A stretch of DNA of 8,466 nucleotides from contig LKUE01000311.1 of the NCBI GenBank assembly GCA_001412365.1, forward strand, positions 1 through 8,466, written 5' to 3'. The notes under the pieces were generated by a model that worked only from the letters and a program-made list of their open reading frames with translations, searched no databases and had not been told where the DNA came from. Position 1 is the stretch's first letter, and each line of letters begins with the position of its first letter. The position numbers and the translations under genes were made by a program. Below are positions 1 to 7,147 of this stretch, in pieces. This stretch comes from Desulfuromonas sp. SDB. GTDB taxonomy: Bacteria; SDB-A.

Positions 1-8
1 TTTTAATT

Positions 9-14
9 AGGAGG
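9..14 (+). promoter_or_regulatory. Shine-Dalgarno site of the first barrel gene
   Basis: A perfect AGGAGG lies four bases before the ATG at 19. It fixes that start and shows the organism uses classical Shine-Dalgarno initiation. Only 18 bases precede the gene, so any promoter or upstream operon member is outside the window. Confidence 0.8.
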
Positions 15-18
15 AGAG

Positions 19-537
19 ATGAAGAACATTTTTTCATTATTACTATTAATTCCAGTCCTGGTTTGGACTGAACCGGTTGGAGATTTAGATTATTACTGGG
101 AACAGAGAGAAGATTTAAAAATTGGATTTTACCTGGGCGCCCGGGAAAATGCTCCCGCCGGGGGAGTGGAACTGCTGTTTCCCTTGGGACAGATGAAAAT
201 AAGACCAAGCTTCAGTATAACTTTAAAAGATGATAATGACATTTCCTGGTATTACCCCGCCTGTGATATATATTATGAGTTTTATGGTTCTCCCCGCACC
301 AACAAGAGAGTGTATCTTGGTTTGGGAGCACATGGGGGAATACCTATTGAAGATGACAATCAAGATGTCAGCTGGTCATTAGGAGGACAGGCTTTTATTG
401 GTCTTGACTATACCCTGAACTATTCTTCTTCATTATTTATTGAACTGGGTGGGCAGGGAAGCAGATATGATATTGGCACTGAACAGGAAACCCATGTAGG
501 ATTCTCCGGTTCTGTGGGAATGCGATTAAATCTATAG
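19..537 (+). CDS. Small secreted outer-membrane beta-barrel-like protein
   Basis: The product has 172 residues and I do not recognise its family. Residues 1-18 look like a signal peptide: K2, a hydrophobic run of Leu/Ile/Val, then a polar break at WTEP. The remaining ~154 residues alternate polar and hydrophobic/aromatic positions with Gly-rich turns (for example LGLGAHGG, LGGQAFIGLDYTL, FIELGGQG). The chain ends GFSGSVGMRLNL, like a last transmembrane strand. The size suits an eight-stranded barrel of the OmpW/OmpX type, but that is inference from size and pattern only. The final residue is Leu rather than the commoner Phe. The start is set by the AGGAGG at 9-14. The next gene follows after 14 bases and carries its own ribosome site, so the two are probably co-transcribed. 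It could instead be a periplasmic beta-rich protein. Confidence 0.7.
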   Translation: MKNIFSLLLLIPVLVWTEPVGDLDYYWEQREDLKIGFYLGARENAPAGGVELLFPLGQMKIRPSFSITLKDDNDISWYYPACDIYYEFYGSPRTNKRVYLGLGAHGGIPIEDDNQDVSWSLGGQAFIGLDYTLNYSSSLFIELGGQGSRYDIGTEQETHVGFSGSVGMRLNL

Positions 538-540
538 CCT

Positions 541-547
541 GGGGAGG
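541..547 (+). promoter_or_regulatory. Shine-Dalgarno site deciding the M24 peptidase start
   Basis: GGGGAGG sits four bases before the ATG at 552, the same spacing as in the preceding gene. The in-frame TTG at 549 would leave only one base, so the ATG at 552 is the better start. Confidence 0.7.
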
Positions 548-551
548 ATTG

Positions 552-1721
552 ATGAGAAAATTTGTTCCTATTACTAAAGATAAATTTGCCGATTTTTGTC
601 AACATCTTAAACAGAAAAATATAGATGCATATTTGATTTGGGATATGGAAGGAAACAGAAATGCAAATTTAAAATATCTTTCCGGTCATCCTGAAGATGC
701 GATATTGATTCTTTTTGCAGATGGACACAAAGTTTTAATTCCCTGGGATACTATACTGGCAAAAAAACTTTCCAAAGTAGATTTAGTGGTTAATTTTAAA
801 AAATTTGGGAAATCATATTTCGGGGCGGCAAAACTTATTCTCCAGGAAAAATTGGGCAAAGAATTTACCCTGGAAGTTGAATCAAATATTTCTTATCTCA
901 CCCTGCAATTTTGGAAGAAAATTCTAAAACCGGCAAAGGTTAAAGTACTCAGACCGAATAATAATTCAGCAAATTCATATTTACGAAAACTGCGAATGAT
1001 AAAAACAGCAAAAGAAATTGAATATTTAAAAAAGGCATGCCAGATAACCACTCAAGTGGTGGGAGATATTGAGGAATTTCTGAAGCAAAATAAAAGCAAA
1101 AAAATTCTTACTGAAATTGAGCTTGCAGTTTTTGCAGAAAATAAAATCAGAGAAAGAGGCGGGGATGGAATTTCATTTGAAACACTGGTTGCCTGCCCAA
1201 AAAGATCCTGGTCCATTCATACTTATCCCCGTGCCGGTCAGGGAAATTTAAATCAACCCGGTCTTTCCCTTATTGATTTTGGAGCATCTTATCACGGATA
1301 TTGTGCGGATATGACTGTTCCCTTTGCCATGAAGAAATTAACTAAACATCAAAAGCAGATGGTGGAAGTGGTTGAAAAAGCACAGTATGAAGCAATCCAG
1401 AATATCAAAGAAGGTGTTTTCGGTTATGAAGTTGCACAGAAAGCAGATAAAATCATAAGAGATGCTCACATGAATATGCCTCATGGATTAGGTCATGGTT
1501 TGGGGCTGGAGACACACGATCCCGGAAGATTATCATTAAAACCTGAAGATCCAAATTTATTGAAGAATTGGAATCCGATAAAATTGCAGAAAAACATGGT
1601 GTTGACAGTTGAACCGGGGGTTTACAGCCAAAAGCATGGTGGATGCAGACTGGAAGATGACATTCTGGTAACTGCTAACGGATGTCAGATTTTAACTTCC
1701 AGTAGATTTATCACTGTTTAA
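552..1721 (+). CDS. M24 family metallopeptidase (Xaa-Pro aminopeptidase/dipeptidase type)
   Basis: This 389-residue protein has the two-part build of M24B 'pita-bread' peptidases: an N-terminal creatinase-like domain (about 8-140) and a C-terminal catalytic domain (about 150-385). All five expected metal ligands are visible: D242 (LIDFG), D253 (CADMT), H315 (HGLGHGLGL), E354 (LTVEPGVY) and E368 (CRLEDD). Conserved substrate-site histidines H223 and H322 (ETHD) are also there. The family removes an N-terminal residue before proline or splits Xaa-Pro dipeptides using two Mn/Co-type metal ions. The absence of a signal peptide suggests a cytoplasmic enzyme for peptide turnover. PepP-like and PepQ-like activities cannot be told apart from sequence reading alone. 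An in-frame TTG at 549 would add one residue but is too close to the ribosome site. queC starts three bases after the stop. Confidence 0.93.
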   Translation: MRKFVPITKDKFADFCQHLKQKNIDAYLIWDMEGNRNANLKYLSGHPEDAILILFADGHKVLIPWDTILAKKLSKVDLVVNFKKFGKSYFGAAKLILQEKLGKEFTLEVESNISYLTLQFWKKILKPAKVKVLRPNNNSANSYLRKLRMIKTAKEIEYLKKACQITTQVVGDIEEFLKQNKSKKILTEIELAVFAENKIRERGGDGISFETLVACPKRSWSIHTYPRAGQGNLNQPGLSLIDFGASYHGYCADMTVPFAMKKLTKHQKQMVEVVEKAQYEAIQNIKEGVFGYEVAQKADKIIRDAHMNMPHGLGHGLGLETHDPGRLSLKPEDPNLLKNWNPIKLQKNMVLTVEPGVYSQKHGGCRLEDDILVTANGCQILTSSRFITV

Positions 1722-1724
1722 TCA

Positions 1725-2420
1725 ATGAAAAATGGCGCAGTAGTCCTGGTAAGTGGAGGTATTGATTCCGCAACAGTACTTGCCTATGTAAGCAGAAAAT
1801 TAAAAATCCCCGCTTATGCGTTGATTGTCAATTATGGTCAACGCCATGAAATTGAAATTACCCGGGCAGTACAATTTATTCAGGATTATGAAAAAGTTGA
1901 ACACTTGATAATTTCCATTGATTTGAAATCAATAGGAGGGTCAGCTTTAACCGATAGAAATATTGAAATACCCCGGAACCAATACCCCCCTGCTAAAAAA
2001 ATTATTCCTCCAACTTATGTCCCTTCCCGCAATATTATCTTACTTTCCCTGGCGGCAAGTTGGGCGGAATCGTTGGGGGTGGATAAAGTTTTTTACGGTG
2101 CAAATAACCTTGATTATTCGGGATATCCTGATTGCCGTCCTGATTTTGTAATTGCTTTTGAGAAAATGCTGGAAAAAGGAACCAAGGCGGGGGTGGAAGG
2201 TCATCCCCTTAAAATTTTTACTCCCCTTATGAACATGCAAAAATATGAAATAATTTTATGGGGGAAGGAACTTAAAGTTGATTACTCCAAGACCATTTCC
2301 TGTTACCAGCCAGATCAGCATGGTAATTCCTGCGGGAGATGTGACAGCTGTATAATAAGAAAAAATGCATTTAAGCAGGCAGGTATTGCCGATCCTACCA
2401 GTTATGTTCAAAATCAATGA
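1725..2420 (+). CDS. queC: 7-cyano-7-deazaguanine (preQ0) synthase QueC
   Basis: QueC uses ATP and ammonia to turn 7-carboxy-7-deazaguanine into preQ0, the precursor of queuosine in tRNA. The 231-residue length is normal for the family. Residues 10-16 (SGGIDSA) form the PP-loop ATP pyrophosphatase motif. YVPSRN (98-103) and the family stretch DYSGYPDCRPDF (130-141) follow. Four C-terminal cysteines, C193, C203, C206 and C209, match the zinc site of the family. The ATG lies three bases after the M24 stop, with no clear Shine-Dalgarno site, so translation is probably coupled to the gene before. The last 17 bases overlap queE, the preceding enzyme in the pathway. 7-deazaguanine DNA-modification systems also use QueC, but no DpdA-like or restriction gene is in view, so a tRNA role is more likely. 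Confidence 0.97.
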   Translation: MKNGAVVLVSGGIDSATVLAYVSRKLKIPAYALIVNYGQRHEIEITRAVQFIQDYEKVEHLIISIDLKSIGGSALTDRNIEIPRNQYPPAKKIIPPTYVPSRNIILLSLAASWAESLGVDKVFYGANNLDYSGYPDCRPDFVIAFEKMLEKGTKAGVEGHPLKIFTPLMNMQKYEIILWGKELKVDYSKTISCYQPDQHGNSCGRCDSCIIRKNAFKQAGIADPTSYVQNQ

Positions 2421-3045
2421 AATTTATCCCACCATACTCGGCGAATCGCTTTATACCGGATATCCGTTTATTATAGTCAGGTTTACCGGCTGTCCATTAC
2501 GATGCAGTTGGTGCGACACTCAGTACGCTTATTATGAAGGGAATGACTACAGTTTAGCCGGTGTGATGGATGAGATAGCTAAGTTTAAATATTTTAATGT
2601 ACTTCTTACCGGTGGTGAACCTCTCGCCCAAAACAACCTGGAAAAACTTATTGATCAACTTTTGCACAAAAAATATCAAATTGTTGTGGAAACCAGCGGA
2701 GCTCTGCCTGTTTCCGGGCTGGCTGAAAAGGTTCACCTGGTGATGGACTATAAATTGCCTTCATCCGGCATGGAAAATAAAATGATGCTTAAACAAAATC
2801 TTAACTACTTAAAAACCAGCGATGAAATTAAATTTCCCGTTGCTGACAAAAAAGATTTCAACAGGGCAATAGAAATTATAGAAGAAAGTAAATTGCTGGA
2901 TAAAGTTAAAATAGCTGTTTCGCCGGTGATGGGGAAAATTGATTTTTCCGCTTTAGCTGAATTAATATTATCCAGCAAGATGAATATCCGCTTGAATTTA
3001 CAGATTCATAAGATAATCTGGCCGGAGATTAGCCGGGGAAGATGA
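2404..3045 (+). CDS. queE: 7-carboxy-7-deazaguanine synthase QueE (radical SAM)
   Basis: QueE converts 6-carboxy-tetrahydropterin to 7-carboxy-7-deazaguanine using S-adenosylmethionine and a [4Fe-4S] cluster. The 213-residue protein opens with FKINEIYPTILGES, the usual QueE start (compare 'EIF.SIQGEG'). The cluster cysteines are C30, C34 and C37 in the canonical CxxxCxxC spacing (CPLRCSWCDT). The SAM-binding LLTGGEPL (67-74), DYKLPSSG (115-122), SPV (173-175) and the C-terminal QIHKIIWPE (200-208) all fit. The reading frame is open to an ATG at 2365, but the 13 extra residues would lie wholly inside queC and precede the family's natural start, so 2404 is preferred. There is no strong ribosome site; the 17-base overlap with queC suggests coupled translation. 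QueD and QueF are not in the window. Confidence 0.96.
   Translation: MFKINEIYPTILGESLYTGYPFIIVRFTGCPLRCSWCDTQYAYYEGNDYSLAGVMDEIAKFKYFNVLLTGGEPLAQNNLEKLIDQLLHKKYQIVVETSGALPVSGLAEKVHLVMDYKLPSSGMENKMMLKQNLNYLKTSDEIKFPVADKKDFNRAIEIIEESKLLDKVKIAVSPVMGKIDFSALAELILSSKMNIRLNLQIHKIIWPEISRGR
3035..3041 (+). promoter_or_regulatory. Probable Shine-Dalgarno site of the VanZ-like gene
   Basis: GGGGAAG, inside the last codons of queE, lies ten bases before the TTG at 3052. The spacing is at the long end. No in-frame ATG exists before Met41, past the first membrane helix, so this site supports the TTG start. Confidence 0.5.
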
Positions 3046-3051
3046 TCATAA

Positions 3052-3906
3052 TTGAATATAAATAAAAACATAAATTTTATTTTAATAATACTGATTGCAC
3101 TGTTATTGCTCTCACCTCTATTCCCCCTTCCCGAACTCTTTTCACCTTATTTCAGCGCTTTAGCAAATTCAATGCATTTTTTGATAATGGCTGCAGCCAC
3201 CTGGATAATATTGGGGAAATCATCAAGTAAAATTAGATTAATTCTTAGTATATTAATTCCGGGATTAGCCGCAATTTTCGTTGAATTTGCACAACATCTT
3301 CTTCCTCACCGGCACTTTGGAATTGATGATATTATCAGAGGATTGATGGGAAGTTTAACTGTAATTTTATTGGTAAAATTCAGGAAAAAATGCCTGTCTT
3401 ATGTTTTTGTAACCTTAATGATCCTGTGGTCATGGGGGTACGATTTGGTCTCCACTAAAGTCAGAATTGATCTGATGCAATCAAGGTTTCCCATAATTGA
3501 CGATATAGGGGCTCCAGGATATACAAATGCATGGCAGGCAAAAGAAGGTGCAGTATTATTTCAGGATGATCAGCAGATTATCCTTGAGGTTCCCCCGGAA
3601 AAAAGTTGGCCTCAGATGGAATCGAGAATTATACCTTGTTTTTGGAATGAGTATGATTCAATAATTTTATTGGTTCAAGCGGATTATAAAGTTAAACTGG
3701 GCTCCAGAATTCAATGCAGCGGGGGCAGATATTATTGTAATTTTGTAATTGACAATGAAATAACCAGGTTATCCGTACCCCTGGTTAACTACTGCAACGG
3801 AAATAAAAGATTTAATAACCTCTGGAAGATTTATGCCTTGAATTTCTACGTTTCCCAATTGCCTAGAAAGAATCAAATAATTTTTTACCGTATTAAGCTA
3901 AAATGA
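3052..3906 (+). CDS. VanZ-like membrane protein with C-terminal beta-rich domain
   Basis: The protein has 284 residues. The N-terminal half has about five hydrophobic segments (roughly 6-24, 40-55, 60-82, 94-108, 113-133). The stretch FVEFAQHLLPHRHFGIDDII (76-95) matches the VanZ-family signature, with E78, Q81, R87 and D92/D93. VanZ was named for teicoplanin resistance, but most relatives have no known role, so resistance should not be inferred. Residues ~145-284 are soluble and beta-rich: FPIIDDIGAP, then KSWPQ, a YDSI/LLVQ strand, RLSVPL and a final FYRIKL. This recalls the sugar-binding-like (CIA30/jelly-roll type) tail on some long VanZ-like proteins; that link is from memory and unproven. 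A TTG start is needed to keep the first membrane helix. It begins six bases after queE and ends seven bases before the TatD gene. An envelope glycan or surface role is inference. Confidence 0.8.
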   Translation: MNINKNINFILIILIALLLLSPLFPLPELFSPYFSALANSMHFLIMAAATWIILGKSSSKIRLILSILIPGLAAIFVEFAQHLLPHRHFGIDDIIRGLMGSLTVILLVKFRKKCLSYVFVTLMILWSWGYDLVSTKVRIDLMQSRFPIIDDIGAPGYTNAWQAKEGAVLFQDDQQIILEVPPEKSWPQMESRIIPCFWNEYDSIILLVQADYKVKLGSRIQCSGGRYYCNFVIDNEITRLSVPLVNYCNGNKRFNNLWKIYALNFYVSQLPRKNQIIFYRIKLK

Positions 3907-3908
3907 GG
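3905..3908 (+). promoter_or_regulatory. Shine-Dalgarno site for the TTG start of the TatD gene
   Basis: GAGG overlaps the TGA stop of the VanZ-like gene and lies five bases before the TTG at 3914. The encoded protein begins KYIDTHAHL, exactly where TatD proteins begin, which confirms the TTG. Confidence 0.65.
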
Positions 3909-3913
3909 TTAAT

Positions 3914-4675
3914 TTGAAATATATTGACACCCATGCTCATCTTCAGGATCCTCGCTTAATGAATCAGCTCAATCAACTTCTGGATAATGCGGATAAAGCA
4001 GGGGTGGAAAAAATAATTGTGGTGGGTTATGACCTTCTTTCCAGTGAAATTGCGGTAAATTTAACTAAGCATCATCAAATATTCGCAGGAATAGGGATCC
4101 ATCCTCATGACGCGGAAAAGTGGAATAGCCGGAGTTACCAGCAGCTAAAGCAGTTAGCCCGTCAGGAAAAAGTTGTGGCGATAGGAGAAGTTGGATTAGA
4201 TAATTACTATCTGCATTCATCACCGGAAATTCAGAAAAAAGTTTTTAATATTCAGATAGAACTAGCCGCTGAATTAAATTATCCATTAATTGTACATTCC
4301 CGGAAAGCAATGGCAGAAGTGATGGAGATTCTAGAAAATAAAAATTACAACCAGGTACTGCTTCACTCATTTGAAGGAAATATTGTCCAAGCTAAACAGG
4401 CAGTCCAAAAAAATTACTTTCTTTCGTTTAACGGAATAACTACTTTTAAAAATTCAGACCGAATTCAGATTTTAAAGGAAATCAATTTAAAAAATACAGT
4501 TGTGGAAACTGATTGTCCCTACCTGGCTCCGGTGCCTATGCGGGGAAAGCTTAATCAGCCTTCATTTATTCCCTATATAAATAATTTTATTGCTGGACAG
4601 CTGGGAGTTGATCCCCAGTTTACTGCTTCAACCTTTTATCACAATTCATTAAAGTTTTTTAAAATAGATGAATAG
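3914..4675 (+). CDS. tatD: TatD-family metal-dependent hydrolase (DNase)
   Basis: This is a 253-residue TIM-barrel hydrolase of the amidohydrolase superfamily. Family members act as metal-dependent DNases in DNA repair and degradation; some relatives are also linked to D-aminoacyl-tRNA hydrolysis. Metal and catalytic residues are all visible: H7 and H9 (THAHL), E92 (IGEVGLDNY), H128 (LIVHSRKA), H151 (LLHSFEG) and D200 (ETDCPYLAPVPMRGKLNQP). GIHPHD (61-66) is also typical. Length is normal and there is no signal peptide. Translation starts at TTG with GAGG five bases ahead. The last eight bases overlap rsmA (ATGAATAG), and a TatD-type gene beside ksgA is a known bacterial arrangement, as with yabD near ksgA in Bacillus. 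It is closest in style to the TatD/YcfH/YabD group; the exact subgroup is unsure. Confidence 0.95.
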   Translation: MKYIDTHAHLQDPRLMNQLNQLLDNADKAGVEKIIVVGYDLLSSEIAVNLTKHHQIFAGIGIHPHDAEKWNSRSYQQLKQLARQEKVVAIGEVGLDNYYLHSSPEIQKKVFNIQIELAAELNYPLIVHSRKAMAEVMEILENKNYNQVLLHSFEGNIVQAKQAVQKNYFLSFNGITTFKNSDRIQILKEINLKNTVVETDCPYLAPVPMRGKLNQPSFIPYINNFIAGQLGVDPQFTASTFYHNSLKFFKIDE

Positions 4676-5465
4676 ACAAAAATTAAATAAATTTCTGAAG
4701 AAATATAATTCAATTCCCCGGAAAAAATTAAGCCAGAATTTTATGATAAACGATAGCTATGCACAAAAAATAGTTGGTTTAGTGCCTTCAGCGGGTATAG
4801 ATTCAATTGTGGAAATAGGTCCTGGTTTTGGATCACTGACCGAACACCTGGTGGAACTAAATAAAAATTTAACTTTAGTTGAAAAAGATCCCCAAATCTG
4901 CAAATTTTTAATGGACCGTTATCAACTCCAGGCAAAAATTATCAATGCTGATTTTACCAAGTTAAATTCAGATATTTTCAAAAGTTTAAAAAAATATTTA
5001 ATTATCGGTAATGTTCCCTACAATGTAAGTAAAAGAATAATTAGATTTATGATAGACCATCACCGGGAAATTAACCAAGCTATCATAACTTTACAGCAGG
5101 AAGTTGCCCACCGGTTAACTGCATTGCCCGGAACTAAAGATTATGGTGGATTGACGGTTCTGTTGCAGAATATTGCCGATGTCAAAAAGAAATTTGATAT
5201 TCCTCCCGCTGTATTTTATCCTCAGCCTAAAGTTAATTCTTCCGTAGTGGTTATTGATTTTTTCACCAAGCCCCGCTTTGTTGATCCTCAGAAACTTATT
5301 CCCCTGATAACCATTTGTTTTAAGCACCGGCGAAAAACCCTCCGCAATAACTTGAAATGCAGTTTTGAAAATTCTAAACTAAAATCAATTGAAAAATATC
5401 TTGATTTAAGAGCGGAACAGTTAAGCTTAAAAGATTTTAAAATCCTGGCGGAGAAATTGTTTTGA
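4668..5465 (+). CDS. rsmA: 16S rRNA dimethyladenosine transferase RsmA (KsgA)
   Basis: RsmA puts two methyl groups on each of two neighbouring adenosines in the last helix of 16S rRNA (A1518 and A1519 in E. coli numbering) and acts as a late checkpoint in small-subunit assembly. The 265-residue chain has RKKLSQNFMIN (18-28), the SAM-binding VEIGPGFGSLT (48-58), the acidic E72 that binds ribose, NADF (93-96) and the catalytic NVPYNVS (115-121). It also has LQQEVAHRL (142-150) and a C-terminal domain with KHRRKTLRNNL (219-229). The catalytic motif reads NVPY where NLPY is usual, a mild substitution unlikely to stop activity. No Shine-Dalgarno site is evident. The ATG lies eight bases before the end of the TatD gene, so translation is likely coupled. 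Its TGA stop overlaps the TTG start of the next gene. Confidence 0.97.
   Translation: MNRQKLNKFLKKYNSIPRKKLSQNFMINDSYAQKIVGLVPSAGIDSIVEIGPGFGSLTEHLVELNKNLTLVEKDPQICKFLMDRYQLQAKIINADFTKLNSDIFKSLKKYLIIGNVPYNVSKRIIRFMIDHHREINQAIITLQQEVAHRLTALPGTKDYGGLTVLLQNIADVKKKFDIPPAVFYPQPKVNSSVVVIDFFTKPRFVDPQKLIPLITICFKHRRKTLRNNLKCSFENSKLKSIEKYLDLRAEQLSLKDFKILAEKLF
5447..5453 (+). promoter_or_regulatory. Shine-Dalgarno site of the large barrel gene
   Basis: GGCGGAG inside the end of rsmA lies eight bases before the TTG at 5462. It supports that start over the in-frame GTG at 5480 or ATG at 5483, either of which would remove part of the apparent signal peptide. Confidence 0.55.
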
Positions 5466-7147
5466 TTTGGCTTTTTACAGTGATGGGAGTGATTGGATTT
5501 AATGTTCAAACCGAAACCTCCTCTCTTTATAAAAATTATATTTTAAGTTCATTTTTCAGCAGTAATCTAAGTTTTCAAATTAATCAAGTTTACCTGATTC
5601 CTGATTTTACCTGGACGGGTAAAAAGAATACGGTCTCCCATACGGTTGAAAACACTCATCAAATTTTATGCAAAGCCAGCTGGTATAGTTGGAATATCCA
5701 GGGATTTATGCGAAGGGAAAAAATTGACCAGCATTCAGGTTTTACCAAGATCTATGACGGTTATATTACCTTGGGGAGGCAGTATTCTCTGAACAGTTGG
5801 GATTTTCAAACAGAGATAGGTCCTGCCTGGTCTTATTATACCAGCCAAGATGATACCAGCTTTCAGATAAATAACTCAGGGATTCTGATAAATGCAGGTT
5901 TATTAAAGATTTCTGGTAATTACAATTTAGATTTTGATTATCAAATGGATTGGCGTAATGAAACCCAGAGTCATCATACCAATTTAACTTTAAATCTTGA
6001 TTATTATGGTTTGGAGGGGTCAATATCCGGGATTTTTAACGATGAAAAGTATCCTCTTACCAGTGGATCAAGTCATTATCAAAAAAGAGAAGTATACTCT
6101 GAACTGAAATACTTCCTGCCGGGGTGGTTGAACACCCGAAGTAATCTTTATATGGATTTTAGGTGGAGAGAAAAAGTATATCCGGAAAAAGCAGCTTATA
6201 ATTTCACCGATATTTTTGGTGATGGAGGAATCAGCGTACAGACTGATTTTCAGATAGGAGCAACGGAGTTAGTTTATAATATTATTTTTTCCCAGGGATA
6301 CGGAACTTCAATAAAAGAAAGCGCTAAAAATGAAGATTTTTATACGGCAAAAATAATGCTAAGCTGCTTGGGAAGGAGGAGAAATTTTCAGATTCAATTT
6401 GATATGTATCAGTCTATATACAGATTTTACAAACAGAAAGAATATTATCTGTCAGATTTCGATGTCGCTGACCGGGGTTGGAACTTGCTTTTTTCAACTA
6501 TATCTTCTTCTTCATGGTCTTTAAATGCTGGATTAAATTATCGGGAAAACAATACCGTGTACATTTCCGGGCAATACTCCATAAATAATTCTGTTCATAA
6601 AAGTTACCTGGTTTTTACTCAAGCCAGTTATTATTTGTGGAAATCAATTAAACTGGATCAAAAAGCATCATTGAAAGCTGATTACACCTATGTTCAATAC
6701 GATCAGCAGAGAAATATTTTAAACCGCTGTTACCATAATTATTCTATAATGGAAATTCCAATCACTAAAACCATTAGCTGTTACTTAGAAGGTAAATGGT
6801 GTTTAGAAGACCGGGGGGGATATAGGCAATCAGAAAATCCTGATGAGGATAGATGGTATTTTTATCGAAATAAATTTATTGAAAACTGGCTGGTGAATGT
6901 TCAACTCTCCTGGAGCAGTAATTCCAGAACGGTTAAACCTTTTATGGGGATTGAGGAGAAAGTAACTTACTTTGCCAATGGTCAACAAATTGGTAATATA
7001 CTTGACTATCAGCAAATAAAATCTATGGGAGTGGAGATTTTAATTGAACAGCCTCCCGGTAATTTTAGTTTGAATGTTAAAAGAGAATTATATAATGAAG
7101 GAAAAGAATTATGGGAAGTAAGATTGTCATTATTCTATTGGTTTTAA
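5462..7147 (+). CDS. Uncharacterised outer-membrane beta-barrel protein
   Basis: I do not recognise the family of this 561-residue protein. It starts with a short hydrophobic stretch (IWLFTVMGVIGF, 2-13) that could be a signal peptide, though it lacks the usual basic N-terminus. The rest is one long series of amphipathic strands rich in Tyr, Trp, Phe, Asn and Ser, with short polar turns, and no long hydrophobic helix or soluble-domain motif. The last residues, VRLSLFYWF, alternate and end in Phe, as in the C-terminal strand recognised by the BAM assembly machinery. The length would suit some 20 or more strands. Start and stop both overlap neighbours: TTGA with rsmA, and 37 bases with the lipoprotein gene. 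That makes co-expression and perhaps physical partnership with the lipoprotein plausible. Alternatives are a porin-like channel, a transporter barrel or a surface structural protein; sequence alone does not choose. Confidence 0.75.
   Translation: MIWLFTVMGVIGFNVQTETSSLYKNYILSSFFSSNLSFQINQVYLIPDFTWTGKKNTVSHTVENTHQILCKASWYSWNIQGFMRREKIDQHSGFTKIYDGYITLGRQYSLNSWDFQTEIGPAWSYYTSQDDTSFQINNSGILINAGLLKISGNYNLDFDYQMDWRNETQSHHTNLTLNLDYYGLEGSISGIFNDEKYPLTSGSSHYQKREVYSELKYFLPGWLNTRSNLYMDFRWREKVYPEKAAYNFTDIFGDGGISVQTDFQIGATELVYNIIFSQGYGTSIKESAKNEDFYTAKIMLSCLGRRRNFQIQFDMYQSIYRFYKQKEYYLSDFDVADRGWNLLFSTISSSSWSLNAGLNYRENNTVYISGQYSINNSVHKSYLVFTQASYYLWKSIKLDQKASLKADYTYVQYDQQRNILNRCYHNYSIMEIPITKTISCYLEGKWCLEDRGGYRQSENPDEDRWYFYRNKFIENWLVNVQLSWSSNSRTVKPFMGIEEKVTYFANGQQIGNILDYQQIKSMGVEILIEQPPGNFSLNVKRELYNEGKELWEVRLSLFYWF
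7097..7102 (+). promoter_or_regulatory. Shine-Dalgarno site of the lipoprotein gene
   Basis: GAAGGA, within the coding region of the barrel, lies eight bases before the ATG at 7111. It supports the overlapping start rather than one downstream of the barrel stop. Confidence 0.6.

Noticed and set aside
1725-3045. A 7-deazaguanine DNA-modification (Dpd-type) defence island suggested by queC/queE.
   Set aside because: No DpdA-like transglycosylase, helicase or nuclease of that system is present; the neighbours are housekeeping and envelope genes.
3042-3065. ATG at 3042 as an alternative start for the gene after queE.
   Set aside because: That frame reaches a TAA after seven codons and is not in the VanZ frame.
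3052-3906. Glycopeptide (teicoplanin) resistance from the VanZ resemblance.
   Set aside because: No other van genes are present, and most VanZ-like proteins in non-Firmicute bacteria have no shown resistance role.
5288-5509. Minus-strand open frame of 73 codons across the rsmA/barrel junction.
   Set aside because: It is antisense to conserved rsmA codons, has no ribosome site or recognisable protein features, and contradicts the uniform + strand layout.
5766-6023. Minus-strand open frame of 85 codons inside the large barrel gene.
   Set aside because: Its composition is the antisense image of the barrel's Asn/Tyr/Ser-rich codons and it shows no motif.
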